The notes under the pieces were generated by a model. That model made no database searches and was not told where the DNA came from. It saw only the letters and a program-made list of their open reading frames with translations. Shown here one piece after another: positions 1 through 7,159 of a stretch of DNA of 20,741 nucleotides. Both the position numbers and the translations under genes were made by a program. Position 1 is the first letter of the stretch; every line of letters starts with the position of its first letter. The DNA is from Streptomyces cellulosae. Its GTDB lineage: Bacteria > Actinomycetota > Actinomycetes > Streptomycetales > Streptomycetaceae. The stretch covers positions 1-20,741 of the forward strand of contig NZ_JOEV01000077.1 of NCBI RefSeq assembly GCF_000721105.1, read 5' to 3'.

Positions 1-989
1 CCCCCGTCCCCGCCCGCGCCCTCGCCCCTGCCCCCGCCCCCGTCCCCGCCCCGGCCCCCGACCTCGACCTCGACCTCGACCGCAGGATGCGCACCCCCGT
101 GTCGCATCCTGGGCCGGCCTTCCGCGTCCCAGGTCACCGCCTGGATCGCCGTCTCACGGCCGAGCGGGCAGCGCGGGCCGTCGGGCGTGTGGAGTGGGCG
201 GGCCGTGAGGTGGCTCAACACCCAGTCGCCGCCCGGAGTCTGGACAAGCTCGCCGTGCCCCGCCTTCTGCAGCGGCAGCGTCGGATCGTCCCTGGACGTG
301 AGCAACGGGCGGTCGTCGAGTTCGTACGGGCCCGTGAGCTCGCGAGCGCGTGCCACCCGCACCCCGTGCTCGAATCCCGTGCCGCCCTCCGCCAGGACCA
401 GGTGGTACCAGCCCTCCCGGCGGATCAACTTCGGTCCCTCGATGAGCCGTTCGTGCTGGAGCAGCAGGTGCGTGTCACCGACGCGGGCCAGCGACGTGGG
501 GTCCAGCTCCGTCAGGACGATCCCGGCGAAGCGGCGGCCGTCCGGGCGGTGGTCGTTCTGGAGGTTCAGCAGCCACAGCCTGCCGTCCTCGTGGAAGAGC
601 GCGGGGTCGAAGCCGTGGCTCGCCACCCGGCGGGGCGCCGTCCACGGGCCGTCCACCTTCGTGGCCGTGGCGACGTAGGTGTCCGTGTCGAAGTACGGCG
701 TGCCGACCGAGCGGACGATCGAGTAGACCACCCAGAAGCGCTCCCCGTCCCAGCTCAGGGAGGGGGCCCAGATGCCGCCCGAGTCGGGGACGCCGGCGAG
801 CGAGTCGCCGGGGGCAGCGCCCCGCACGTGGCCCGCGTACTCCCAGTGCGCGAGGTCCCGGGAGCGGTGGATCGGGATCGTCGGGAACCACTCGAACGAA
901 CTGGTCGCCACGTAGTACCAGTCGCCGACCCGGACCAGCGAGGGGTCCGGGGCGAAGCCGCGGATGACGGGATTGTGCAGCAAGGTCAC
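1..989 (-). CDS. GH43 family glycosidase (beta-xylosidase / arabinofuranosidase type), 3' end cut by window edge
   Basis: About 329 codons are visible and the frame is still open at base 1, so the C-terminus is missing. The N-terminus has the five-bladed beta-propeller signature of GH43: NPVIRGFAPDPSLVRVGDWY with the likely general base Asp15 (APDPS), the pKa-modulating Asp near 128 (HGFDPALF), and the probable general acid Glu184 (LIEGPKLI). There is no signal peptide, so it should act in the cytoplasm on imported oligosaccharides, releasing xylose or arabinose; which one cannot be decided here. The start chosen is GTG at 989, with GGAGAG seven bases upstream; GTG at 1004 is an in-frame alternative five codons earlier. 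It lies 48 bases after the permease gene and is probably the last or a late gene of that operon. After about residue 303 the frame turns into a VEVEVEV stretch and then a Gly/Arg/Asp/Glu-rich low-complexity run, which could be a linker to a further domain. The family call is firm; the specificity is not. Confidence 0.85.
   Translation of the reverse strand, partial: MTLLHNPVIRGFAPDPSLVRVGDWYYVATSSFEWFPTIPIHRSRDLAHWEYAGHVRGAAPGDSLAGVPDSGGIWAPSLSWDGERFWVVYSIVRSVGTPYFDTDTYVATATKVDGPWTAPRRVASHGFDPALFHEDGRLWLLNLQNDHRPDGRRFAGIVLTELDPTSLARVGDTHLLLQHERLIEGPKLIRREGWYHLVLAEGGTGFEHGVRVARARELTGPYELDDRPLLTSRDDPTLPLQKAGHGELVQTPGGDWVLSHLTARPLHTPDGPRCPLGRETAIQAVTWDAEGRPRMRHGGAHPAVEVEVEVGGRGGDGGGGRGEGAGGDG
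60..81. repeat. GACCTC hexamer tandem repeat plus C-rich low-complexity tract
   Basis: Three and two-thirds copies of GACCTC sit at 60-81, followed leftward to base 1 by an almost pure C/G tract of CCCCG-type units. On the coding (minus) strand they lie in the GH43 frame and encode alternating Val-Glu and then a Gly-rich run. A repeat of this kind is prone to slippage, so the reading frame beyond it should be treated with caution. Confidence 0.7.
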
Positions 990-1037
990 GTCAAGGCTCT
1001 CCACATCACGCTCACGCCAGGTCTCCCCAGGACAGGC

Positions 1038-1949
1038 TCACTTGAGGGCCCCCAGGGTCACGCCCGACCGCCAGTAGCGCCGCATCGCGACCATCATGAT
1101 CGCCATCGGCACGATCGACAGCAGCGCGCCGGTGAGCACGAGGCTCGTCAGGTCGACGCCGGACTCCAGGCGCTTGCCGGACCAGTTGTACAGGCCCAGG
1201 TTCAGGGTCCAGTTCTCCTCGCCGCGCAGCACGGTCAGCGGGAGGAAGAAGGCGTTCCAGGTGTTGACGAAGGCCAGCAGGAAGACCGTGGCGCCGCCGG
1301 TCGTCATCATCCGCAGCACGATGCTGACGAAGATCCTCAGCTCCCCGGCGCCGTCGATACGGGCCGCCTCGAGGAGTTCGAAGGGGATCGTCGACTCGGT
1401 GTACACCTTGGCGAGGTACACGCTGAAGGGGTTGATCAGGCAGGGGATCAGCATCGCCCAGGGCGTGTCCACCAGGCCGATCTCGGAGAACAGCAGGTAC
1501 AGGGGGAGGGTGAGCAGGGCGATCGGGATCAGGAACGAGCCGACCACGCACGCGAACACCAGGTTGCGGCCGGGGAAGTCGAAGCGGGCCAGACCGTAGC
1601 CCGTCGCCAGGGCGAGCAGGGTGCCGCCGAGGGAGCCGACCCCCGCGTACAGGAACGAGTTGGCCGTCCAGCGCAGGAAGATGCCGCCGTCGTACGTGAA
1701 CAGCTGGTGCAGGTTGTCCCACAGGTGCCAGCCGGAGAACCACAGGCCGTTCGACTGGTACAGCCCCGTGCGGTCCTTGGTGGCGGCGACGACCAGCCAC
1801 CACACCGGGAACAGGCTGTAGACACTGGCCATGACCAGCCCGACCAGGAGGAAGCGCTGGCCGCCGCGACCGCGTGAGGCCGGGTCCGGATGGGTCAGCC
1901 GCCGGACCGGACGCGTCGGCGACTCGGTGCCGTTGTCGGTCATCAGCAT
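1038..1949 (-). CDS. CUT1 sugar ABC transporter permease (MalG type)
   Basis: 303 residues. It is an inner-membrane subunit of a binding-protein-dependent sugar importer. Six membrane segments can be read, the first near residues 33-55. The cytoplasmic EAA loop that docks on the ATPase is at about 194-213 (EAARIDGAGELRIFVSIVLR). The C-terminal end (RRYWRSGVTLGALK) is typical of MalG-type partners. The start is ATG at 1949, preceded by AAGGAGG at seven-base spacing and overlapping the TGA of the upstream permease by one base (TGATG), so translation is probably coupled. The open frame continues far upstream without a stop, but that extension overlaps the other permease out of frame and has no family resemblance. 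The substrate is unknown; the GH43 gene just downstream suggests a xylose- or arabinose-containing oligosaccharide. Confidence 0.93.
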   Translation of the reverse strand: MLMTDNGTESPTRPVRRLTHPDPASRGRGGQRFLLVGLVMASVYSLFPVWWLVVAATKDRTGLYQSNGLWFSGWHLWDNLHQLFTYDGGIFLRWTANSFLYAGVGSLGGTLLALATGYGLARFDFPGRNLVFACVVGSFLIPIALLTLPLYLLFSEIGLVDTPWAMLIPCLINPFSVYLAKVYTESTIPFELLEAARIDGAGELRIFVSIVLRMMTTGGATVFLLAFVNTWNAFFLPLTVLRGEENWTLNLGLYNWSGKRLESGVDLTSLVLTGALLSIVPMAIMMVAMRRYWRSGVTLGALK

Positions 1950-2833
1950 CAGTCCGCCTCCTTCGAGGTGAGCCGGTAGAAGAGGAAGGAGGCGACGCCG
2001 AGGATCAGGGCGAGCAGCACCGACAGGGCCGCGGCGTAGTGGTAGTTGCCGGCGTTGAACGCCTGGTTGTAGATGATCATGATCGGGGTGAAGCTGTCGC
2101 TGACCGTCTGCGGGGTGACGTTGCGGAACAGCGCGGGCTCGTTGAAGAGCTGCAGCATCTGGATGATCGACAGCATGCCCGTCAGCACCAACGCCCCGCG
2201 CACATACGGGATCTTGATGCTGAGGGCGATACGCCGCTCGGAGGCGCCGTCCAGCCGCGCGGCCTCGAAGAGCTCGCGCGGCACGCCCTGGAGCGCCGAG
2301 TAGATGATCACCATGTTGTAGCCGATGCCGTGCCAGGTCAGCAGGTTGCCGATGGCCGGCCACACCATCGAGGGCGCGAAGAAGTTCCAGGCGAACCCGA
2401 ACGCGTCGCCCAGCGGGGTGAGCGGGCCCACATCGGGGCTGTAGAGGTTGATCCACACGAGGGCGGCGACCACCCCGGGGATCATGTACGGCACCAGCAG
2501 CAGGATCCGGAACCGGCTCGCCACCTTCGAGGTCAGCGCGTCGAGGAGCAGCGCCAGCACCAGGCTGACCAGCAGCATGACCGGGATCTGGACGCAGGCG
2601 AAGACCACCACGCGCAGGACCGAACCCATGAACGCCGTATCGCTCAGGCCCTGTTGGTAGTTGTCGAGGCCGGAGAACCGTTCCGTGGAGCCGCCGAGGC
2701 CGAGCCCGGACTGCTGCACGCGGAACAACGACTGGTAGACGGCGTAGCCGATGGGGAGCAGGTACAGGAAGACGAAGCCGAGCTGGAAGGGCACCGTGAA
2801 GGCGGCGCCCTTCCAGCGCAGGGAGCGAATCAT
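1949..2833 (-). CDS. CUT1 sugar ABC transporter permease (MalF type)
   Basis: 294 residues, the partner of the next permease. The first membrane segment is at about residues 11-33 (AAFTVPFQLGFVFLYLLPIG), the short-N-terminus form common in Gram-positive sugar importers. The EAA loop is at about 190-209 (EAARLDGASERRIALSIKIP). The start is ATG at 2833, 11 bases after the stop of the binding-protein gene. The ribosome site there is poor (GAGGC), which suggests translational coupling to the gene before it. The frame is open further upstream to 2893, but that would overlap the binding-protein gene. It forms one operon with the genes at 2845-4179 and 1038-1949. Confidence 0.93.
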   Translation of the reverse strand: MIRSLRWKGAAFTVPFQLGFVFLYLLPIGYAVYQSLFRVQQSGLGLGGSTERFSGLDNYQQGLSDTAFMGSVLRVVVFACVQIPVMLLVSLVLALLLDALTSKVASRFRILLLVPYMIPGVVAALVWINLYSPDVGPLTPLGDAFGFAWNFFAPSMVWPAIGNLLTWHGIGYNMVIIYSALQGVPRELFEAARLDGASERRIALSIKIPYVRGALVLTGMLSIIQMLQLFNEPALFRNVTPQTVSDSFTPIMIIYNQAFNAGNYHYAAALSVLLALILGVASFLFYRLTSKEAD

Positions 2834-2844
2834 CGTGGAGTGCC

Positions 2845-4179
2845 TCAGCCCTTGACGCTGATACCGCGGGACTTCAGGTCCTTGACCGTCCACTGCTGCA
2901 TGTGCGCCAGCAGGTCGGTGACCTTCTCCTCCTTGTTGACCACCTTCGCCCAGCCGTTCTGCATCTCGGTGAACATCGCGGTCCAGTCCGGGCCGTAGAC
3001 CCAGTCGGTGGTGATCGTGCCCAGGCTGTCGGTGACGGTCTTCTTGGCGGGTTCGTAGTTCGCGCCGAGCAGCTTCTCGGAGATCGCGTCACCCACGTAG
3101 GCGTTGCTGTCCTTCAGCGCCGGCATCACGCCGTTGCCGGTCTCCGGGCTCGCCATCGTCTTGACCGCGCCGGTGTTCGTCGACATCCACAGCGCGGCCT
3201 CGGCGGCCTGCTTCTGGTCCGCGCAGCCCTTGGTCACCAGGGTCACGCTGCCGGTGAGGTTGGTGCCGGCCGGGGTTTTGGCGGCCTCGCCGGTGAACGT
3301 CGGCCAGGGCGAAAGGGCCCATTTCCCGAAGGACTTGGTGAAGTTCTGCACCATGCCCGCCATCTGCCAGGTGGAGATCTGCCGGGTCGCCGTGCCGCCG
3401 TTGTCGTAGTTGCGCTGCACGGCCGCGTAGTCGGCGAAGGACAGCTTGGAGTTGAGGTCGTTGTCGATGATCTCCTGGATCACCTTCGCGGCCTTCAGCG
3501 TGCCCTCGTCCTGGAAGTCCACCTTCCAGGAATTGCCGTCGATGGCGTACCAGTGCGCCCCGGCCTGCATGGCGAGCACCTCCAGGGTGCTCGGGTCCTC
3601 GCCGGCGTAGTTGGTGATCTTGACGCCATGCTTCTTCAGCTCCTTGCCCGCGGCGATGAACTCGTCCCAGGTCGTCGGGGCCTTGAGGCCGTATTTCCGG
3701 AAGATGTCGGTGCGGTAGATCGTGAAGTTCGGCGCGGAGCTGGTCGGGACGCCGTACATCTTGCCCTGCACCTCGGCGCTCGCCCAGGAACCGGCGTTGA
3801 ACTTGTCCTTGTCCGCCCCGACGTACTGGGTGATGTCGGCGAGCGCGCCCTGCGAGACCCAGCTCGTGACGTACTCGGCCGTGTTCTGCACCAGGCAGGG
3901 CGCGTTGCCGGCCTTCACCGCGTTGGTCAGCTGCTTCTGCATGGTCAGCTGGTCGGTGACCTTGGTGTACTTCAGCTGGACGTCCTTGTGGGCGGCGTTG
4001 AACGCCTTGACGACGGCCTCCTGGCCGTTGGCCCAGCCCCAGAAGGGGAGGGTGACGGGACCGGACGACTTGGCGTCGCCTCCTGAGTCCGACCCGCCGC
4101 AGGCGGAGAGCAGGCCTGTCAGCGTGAGGCCGACGACGGCTGCCTGGGTGAACCTTCTCCGGGAGCTGGTGAAGTTCAT
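2845..4179 (-). CDS. Extracellular sugar-binding lipoprotein (SBP family 1)
   Basis: 444 residues. This is the substrate-capturing component of the first importer, anchored outside the membrane. The N-terminus has a twin-arginine stretch (SSRRRFTQAAVVG), a hydrophobic segment and a lipobox LLSAC, with Cys27 the expected lipidated residue, followed by a Gly/Ser-rich spacer. The mature part follows the family 1 pattern: PVTLPFWGWANGQEAVVKAF at the start, GKMYGVPTSSAPNFTIYRTD for the first lobe, and TNLTGSVTLVTKG-type text in the second. Start ATG 4179, with AAGGA about ten bases upstream. It is the first gene of a four-gene operon (binding protein, two permeases, GH43). No ATPase gene follows, as is common in Streptomyces, where MsiK serves several sugar importers. 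The ligand is unknown. Confidence 0.93.
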   Translation of the reverse strand: MNFTSSRRRFTQAAVVGLTLTGLLSACGGSDSGGDAKSSGPVTLPFWGWANGQEAVVKAFNAAHKDVQLKYTKVTDQLTMQKQLTNAVKAGNAPCLVQNTAEYVTSWVSQGALADITQYVGADKDKFNAGSWASAEVQGKMYGVPTSSAPNFTIYRTDIFRKYGLKAPTTWDEFIAAGKELKKHGVKITNYAGEDPSTLEVLAMQAGAHWYAIDGNSWKVDFQDEGTLKAAKVIQEIIDNDLNSKLSFADYAAVQRNYDNGGTATRQISTWQMAGMVQNFTKSFGKWALSPWPTFTGEAAKTPAGTNLTGSVTLVTKGCADQKQAAEAALWMSTNTGAVKTMASPETGNGVMPALKDSNAYVGDAISEKLLGANYEPAKKTVTDSLGTITTDWVYGPDWTAMFTEMQNGWAKVVNKEEKVTDLLAHMQQWTVKDLKSRGISVKG

Positions 4180-4307
4180 CTGACCGTGATCCTTCGGGAT
4201 TGGGCGTTCTCAGAACAAGAGGACGGCGGCTCGGGGCGCTGGCCAGAAACGGCGGCGGGACGACCGTCAGCTCGCGGTTGTGGGGAACCGGCCAAGCGGA
4301 AGCTGTA

Positions 4308-4319
4308 GTAAGCGGTTGC
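4308..4319. promoter_or_regulatory. LacI-type operator candidate over the start of the first importer operon
   Basis: GTAAGCGGTTGC, matching 10 of 12 bases of the palindrome GCAACCGGTTGC found before the second importer operon. On the minus strand it begins four bases after a plausible -10 box, so a bound repressor would sit on the transcription start. Recognised by eye; no footprint evidence. Confidence 0.55.
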
Positions 4320-4323
4320 CGCG

Positions 4324-4353
4324 AAGGTAGGCCGACAGGTCCGCCCGGAGCAA
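4324..4353 (-). promoter_or_regulatory. Probable promoter of the first sugar-importer operon
   Basis: On the minus strand, TTGCTC (4353-4348) and TACCTT (4329-4324) are separated by 18 bases, matching the vegetative streptomycete -35/-10 pattern reasonably well. Transcription would start near 4316-4318, inside the operator-like palindrome at 4308-4319, leaving a leader of about 140 bases before the ATG at 4179. Confidence 0.5.
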
Positions 4354-4406
4354 GAGGTGTGCCGGAATTTATTGCCTAAAGCGTGGAAACTCGCTGGTAG
4401 TCGAGA

Positions 4407-4418
4407 GAAAACGGTTAC
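4407..4418. promoter_or_regulatory. Second operator-like site upstream of the first importer operon
   Basis: GAAAACGGTTAC matches 9 of 12 bases of GCAACCGGTTGC. It lies 11 bases downstream of the LacI gene's stop codon and 99 bases from the site at 4308, which would suit a looping or auxiliary site. It is the weaker of the two in this gap. The rest of 4180-4428 shows no gene. Confidence 0.35.
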
Positions 4419-4428
4419 GAAACGTGGA

Positions 4429-5514
4429 TCACGGCCGCGCGGGCGGCCGCACCGAGTTCCGTACGACGACATGGGTGCCCAGCACCAGGTGGTCGCCGTC
4501 GATGCCCTTGCGGCGGCCCCCGCCGCCCTCGCGCAGGTCGGCGACCGCCCTGAGGGCGACCCGGCCCATCTCCTCGTACGGCACGTGCACCGTGGTGAGT
4601 TGGGGGGTCAGCTGGGAGGCCAGCGGGATGTCGTCGTAGCCGACGATCGAGACGTCCTCGGGCACCCTGAGACCGGCCGCGCGCAGCGCCTGCATCGCGC
4701 CCGCGGCGACCACGTCCGTCCCGGCGAGCACCGCGGTGAAGGCCGGCCCGTCGCGCAGGGCCTGCTCGACGGCCCGGTAGCCGTGCTGGTCGTCGTACGG
4801 GCCGTGGCGCACCATGCCCGGGACGAACGGCACCCCGTAGGCCTCGAAGGCGCGTTGCGCACCCCTCAACCGGCCCTGAGCGGTGCTGAGTCCGGCGTGG
4901 CCGGGCAGGACGAGGACCTGGCGGTGACCGGCCGACAGCAGATGGCTCGCCATCGCGTAGGCGCCGCCCTCGTTGTCGTAGTCGACCGTCGTCGCCGGTA
5001 CGTCGCCCTCCAGGGACGGCCTGCCGACCAGCACCAGCCGGGAGCCGGCCGCGTCCAGGGAACGGGCGAAGCGGGCCATGCGCAGCTGGTACTCGTCCTG
5101 GTCGTAGGCGCCGCCGAGCAGGACCACCGCGGCGACCCCCTGCTGGCGCATCAGGTTGACCAGGGCGAGTTCGCGCTCCGGGTCGTTCCCGGTGGTGCCG
5201 ACCAGCGAGAGCCAGCCGCGCAGTGTGGCGGCGCCCTCGACTCCCTTGGCGACGTGGGCGAACGCGGCGCCGGTGATGTTGTCCATGAGGATGGCGACCG
5301 TCGGCGTACCGCCCCCGGCCAGGGAGCGGGCGTGCGCGTTGGTGACGTAGTCCAGGTCCCGGACCACCTTCATCACCCGGCGGCGCAGTTCCTCGGAGAC
5401 GGGGTAGTTGCCCGACAGGACGCGCGACACGCTCGCCACCGAGACGCCCGCCTGCTCCGCCACGTCGCGGATGGTGGCCCGTCCGGCGTCCCCCGACACC
5501 TTGCGCTGACTCAC
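4429..5514 (-). CDS. LacI/GalR-family transcriptional regulator (paralogue 1)
   Basis: 361 residues. A DNA-binding helix-turn-helix lies at about 14-33 (TIRDVAEQAGVSVASVSRVL), then the hinge region (YVTNAHARSLAGG, about 57-68), then a periplasmic-binding-protein-like effector domain starting TPTVAILMDNITG. The C-terminal part contains GYDDIPLASQLTPQLTTVHV, standard for sugar-responsive members. The start is GTG at 5514, with AAGGAG eight bases upstream; the frame is open further 5' but without family similarity. It is immediately upstream of, and on the same strand as, the first importer operon, so it is likely its local repressor, released by an imported sugar. It is clearly related along its whole length to the regulator at 18427-19485, but the two recognition helices differ (SVASVSR here, SASTVSR there). 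Confidence 0.93.
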   Translation of the reverse strand: MSQRKVSGDAGRATIRDVAEQAGVSVASVSRVLSGNYPVSEELRRRVMKVVRDLDYVTNAHARSLAGGGTPTVAILMDNITGAAFAHVAKGVEGAATLRGWLSLVGTTGNDPERELALVNLMRQQGVAAVVLLGGAYDQDEYQLRMARFARSLDAAGSRLVLVGRPSLEGDVPATTVDYDNEGGAYAMASHLLSAGHRQVLVLPGHAGLSTAQGRLRGAQRAFEAYGVPFVPGMVRHGPYDDQHGYRAVEQALRDGPAFTAVLAGTDVVAAGAMQALRAAGLRVPEDVSIVGYDDIPLASQLTPQLTTVHVPYEEMGRVALRAVADLREGGGGRRKGIDGDHLVLGTHVVVRNSVRPPARP

Positions 5515-5623
5515 CGTTGCGGCTCCTTCGCCGTTGTGCCTGTTCCGCCGGGCGGCCCGGGCTCCGGGGCGCCCCGCGCACCGTGTCCGGGGTGGTGGGG
5601 GGACCCCCGCCCCCGCGCCCGTG

Positions 5624-5648
5624 CGGAAACCGTATCCCATGGTTTCCG
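5624..5648. promoter_or_regulatory. Perfect 8-bp inverted repeat between the LacI gene and the dehydrogenase gene
   Basis: CGGAAACC, a 9-base spacer, then GGTTTCCG. It lies 110 bases upstream of the LacI start and 30 bases after the dehydrogenase stop. It could be a rho-independent-like hairpin ending the dehydrogenase transcript, though it has no T tract, or a split GGAAACC/GGTTTCC regulatory site for the LacI gene. Sequence alone does not decide. Confidence 0.35.
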
Positions 5649-5677
5649 GCGTGCGCCTCGACCGGGTGGCCCCGGAC

Positions 5678-6691
5678 TCACGCGACCCGCGCCAGGTCGG
5701 AGTGACGTACCTCGTGCTCCGGCGGCGTCCCCGCGACCAGGCGTTCCAGTTCCTCGACGACGATCCGGCCGAGGCGTTCCAGCTCGTTTCCGAGGGAGCC
5801 GGCGATGTGCGGCGTGAGGAAGACGTTGGGCAGGCGGTAGAGGGGGGAGCCGGCGGGCAACGGCTCGGGCTCGGTGACGTCCAGGATCGCGTGCAGCCGG
5901 CCGGAGACCAGCTCGTCGGTGAGCGCGTCGGGGTCGACGAGGGCGCCCCGGGAGGTGTTGATCAGGACGCCGCCGTCCCTGACGAGGGCGAGCCGGCCGG
6001 CGTCGAGCATGCGGTACGTCTCGGGGATGTCCGGGGCGTGCAGGCTCACGATGTCGCTGTGCCGGAGCAGGTCGTCCAGCGGCAGGAGTTCGGCGCCCAG
6101 GGCGGCGGCCTCGGCGGGGCTGACGTACGGGTCGTGCAGCAGCACCGTGAAGTCGAACGGCCGTAGCAGCTCCAGGAGCCGGCGGCCCACCCGGGAGGCG
6201 CCGATGACACCGATCCGCCGTCCGACGTTGCCCGTCGTCGCCGTCTCGGCGGGCGGCGGGTAGGAGTGGGTGGCGCGGAAGCGCTCGCGGTGGATGAAGG
6301 TGTCCTTCCCGGCCAGCAGGATCATCGCGAGGGTGTACTCCGCGACCGGCAGGGCATTGCCGGTGACCGCGCTGGAGACGGTGATCCCGCGTTCCCACAG
6401 CGCCTGCCCGACCAGGGAACGGACCGAGCCGGCGGCGTGCAGGACGGTCCGCAGCCGGGGTGCCGTGGAGAGGACTGCGGCGTCGAGGCGGGGGCAGCCC
6501 CAGCCGGTGATCAGCACCTCGGCCCGGGCCAGGGCGTCCGCAGCGGCCGGATCGGTGAAGTCCTGTACGACCAGTGCGGGATCGAGCTCGGCCGCCCGGG
6601 TCAGCCGGGTCAGGAGAGGTGGGGGGAAGAGCAGGGGCAGGTGCACCGGATCCATCGCGAACACGGCCCTGGGTGGCTGCGGGCTGGGCAT
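5678..6691 (-). CDS. D-isomer-specific 2-hydroxyacid dehydrogenase (NAD(P)-dependent)
   Basis: 337 residues, the usual family length, with no signal peptide. It interconverts a 2-keto acid and a D-2-hydroxyacid using NAD(P)H in the cytoplasm. The nucleotide-binding loop is at about 161-169 (GVIGASRVG), where the usual middle glycine of GxGxxG is a serine. The catalytic set is present: Arg248 (INTSRGALVD), Glu near 276 (DVTEPEPL) and His295 (TPHIAGS). The start is ATG at 6691, with AGGAG just upstream; Met13 is a weaker alternative. It is transcribed away from the second importer operon, across a 468-base gap with operator-like palindromes, and points at the LacI gene 163 bases further on. By context it may reduce a keto acid from uronate or sugar-acid breakdown; this is inference, as members act on many substrates. 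Confidence 0.88.
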   Translation of the reverse strand: MPSPQPPRAVFAMDPVHLPLLFPPPLLTRLTRAAELDPALVVQDFTDPAAADALARAEVLITGWGCPRLDAAVLSTAPRLRTVLHAAGSVRSLVGQALWERGITVSSAVTGNALPVAEYTLAMILLAGKDTFIHRERFRATHSYPPPAETATTGNVGRRIGVIGASRVGRRLLELLRPFDFTVLLHDPYVSPAEAAALGAELLPLDDLLRHSDIVSLHAPDIPETYRMLDAGRLALVRDGGVLINTSRGALVDPDALTDELVSGRLHAILDVTEPEPLPAGSPLYRLPNVFLTPHIAGSLGNELERLGRIVVEELERLVAGTPPEHEVRHSDLARVA

Positions 6692-6719
6692 CTCTCTCCT
6701 GACACAGTGGGCAGATGGG

Positions 6720-6734
6720 CAGAAACATTTTCTG
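6720..6734. promoter_or_regulatory. Inverted repeat in the dehydrogenase leader
   Basis: CAGAAA, CAT, TTTCTG: a perfect 6-bp inverted repeat with a 3-base spacer, 29 bases upstream of the dehydrogenase ATG. Its sequence is distinct from the AACCGGTT family, so if it is an operator it may answer to a different regulator. The adjoining GAAAGCGTCTTC is a weaker imperfect palindrome. Confidence 0.4.
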
Positions 6735-6890
6735 AAAGCGTCTTCTATCGTGGATCCAACCGTAGATCCGGCGGAGACGGGCGGTCAATCGGCGGGACGG
6801 CGGAGGTGGGAGGGGGTGACTGGAGGTGTGGGGAAGCCGCGTACTGCCGCGGCGCCGCCGCAGGTGGTCCCTTGGCGGGCCTGACGTGGT

Positions 6891-6902
6891 GAAATCGCTT
6901 AC
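6891..6902. promoter_or_regulatory. Operator-like site, GTAAGCG subtype
   Basis: GAAATCGCTTAC, which on the minus strand reads GTAAGCGATTTC. This closely resembles the site at 4308-4319 (GTAAGCGGTTGC), differing at two positions. It could be bound by the same LacI protein as the first importer operon and serve the divergent dehydrogenase. Confidence 0.4.
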
Positions 6903-6930
6903 CGGCCATTTCCGACGGTGGCCGACGGAG

Positions 6931-6942
6931 ACAACCGGTTCC
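6931..6942. promoter_or_regulatory. Operator-like site, AACCGGTT subtype
   Basis: ACAACCGGTTCC contains the perfect 8-bp palindrome AACCGGTT and matches GCAACCGGTTGC at 10 of 12 positions. It lies between the divergent genes, 40 bases from the site at 6891 (start to start). Confidence 0.45.
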
Positions 6943-7078
6943 CAACGATCGGCTGCAGAAAACACCGCCCCAGGGTCAGCTCGCGTGTGCTGAGCAGGAC
7001 GTCCGGGACGGGCCGACAGCGGTCCGTCGGCCTGTGACGCCGAGGTTACCGGGTCTTTTCGAAAATTCGTCAAGGGTA

Positions 7079-7107
7079 TTGACGCCGTTTCCGGACAGGA
7101 AGAAGCT
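7079..7107 (+). promoter_or_regulatory. Possible promoter of the second importer/lyase operon
   Basis: TTGACG (7079-7084) is a good -35 box; 17 bases later GAAGCT (7102-7107) is only a modest -10 box. The perfect palindrome at 7123-7134 lies just downstream of the expected start point, as for the other operators here. An AT-rich palindrome TTTTCGAAAA (7056-7065) precedes the -35 box. Confidence 0.4.
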
Positions 7108-7122
7108 CCTCCACAACGCGCA

Positions 7123-7134
7123 GCAACCGGTTGC
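7123..7134. promoter_or_regulatory. Perfect 12-bp palindromic operator candidate of the second importer/lyase operon
   Basis: GCAACCGGTTGC is a perfect 12-base palindrome with the central CG step typical of LacI-family operators. It lies 25 bases before the ATG of the binding-protein gene and just after a plausible promoter. It is the best site in the window and serves as the reference for the others. Confidence 0.6.
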
Positions 7135-7159
7135 CGTCAGAGCAGGAGGTGGTGCGTTC

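Larger units (their letters stand above)
6692..7159. other. 468-bp divergent intergenic regulatory region, no gene seen
   Basis: It separates the dehydrogenase (minus) from the second binding-protein gene (plus). It holds inverted repeats at 6720-6734, 6891-6902, 6931-6942, 7056-7065 and 7123-7134, and a plausible plus-strand promoter. Short open frames on both strands lack ribosome sites and protein-like composition. Parts are visibly more AT-rich than the flanking genes, as expected of promoter DNA. Confidence 0.6.

Noticed and set aside
87..1877. Long plus-strand open frame antisense to the GH43 gene and the permease
   Set aside because: Its translation is Arg/Gly/Pro/Gln-rich with no domain, and it lies opposite two convincing genes. 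It is an artefact of high third-position GC.
4281..4293. GGGAACCGGCC as an additional operator near the first importer operon
   Set aside because: Only one half matches the palindrome; the right half-site is missing.
6745..6945. Small 66-codon frame in the divergent gap
   Set aside because: Pro/Arg-rich, no ribosome site, and it overlaps the operator-like palindromes; more consistent with regulatory DNA.
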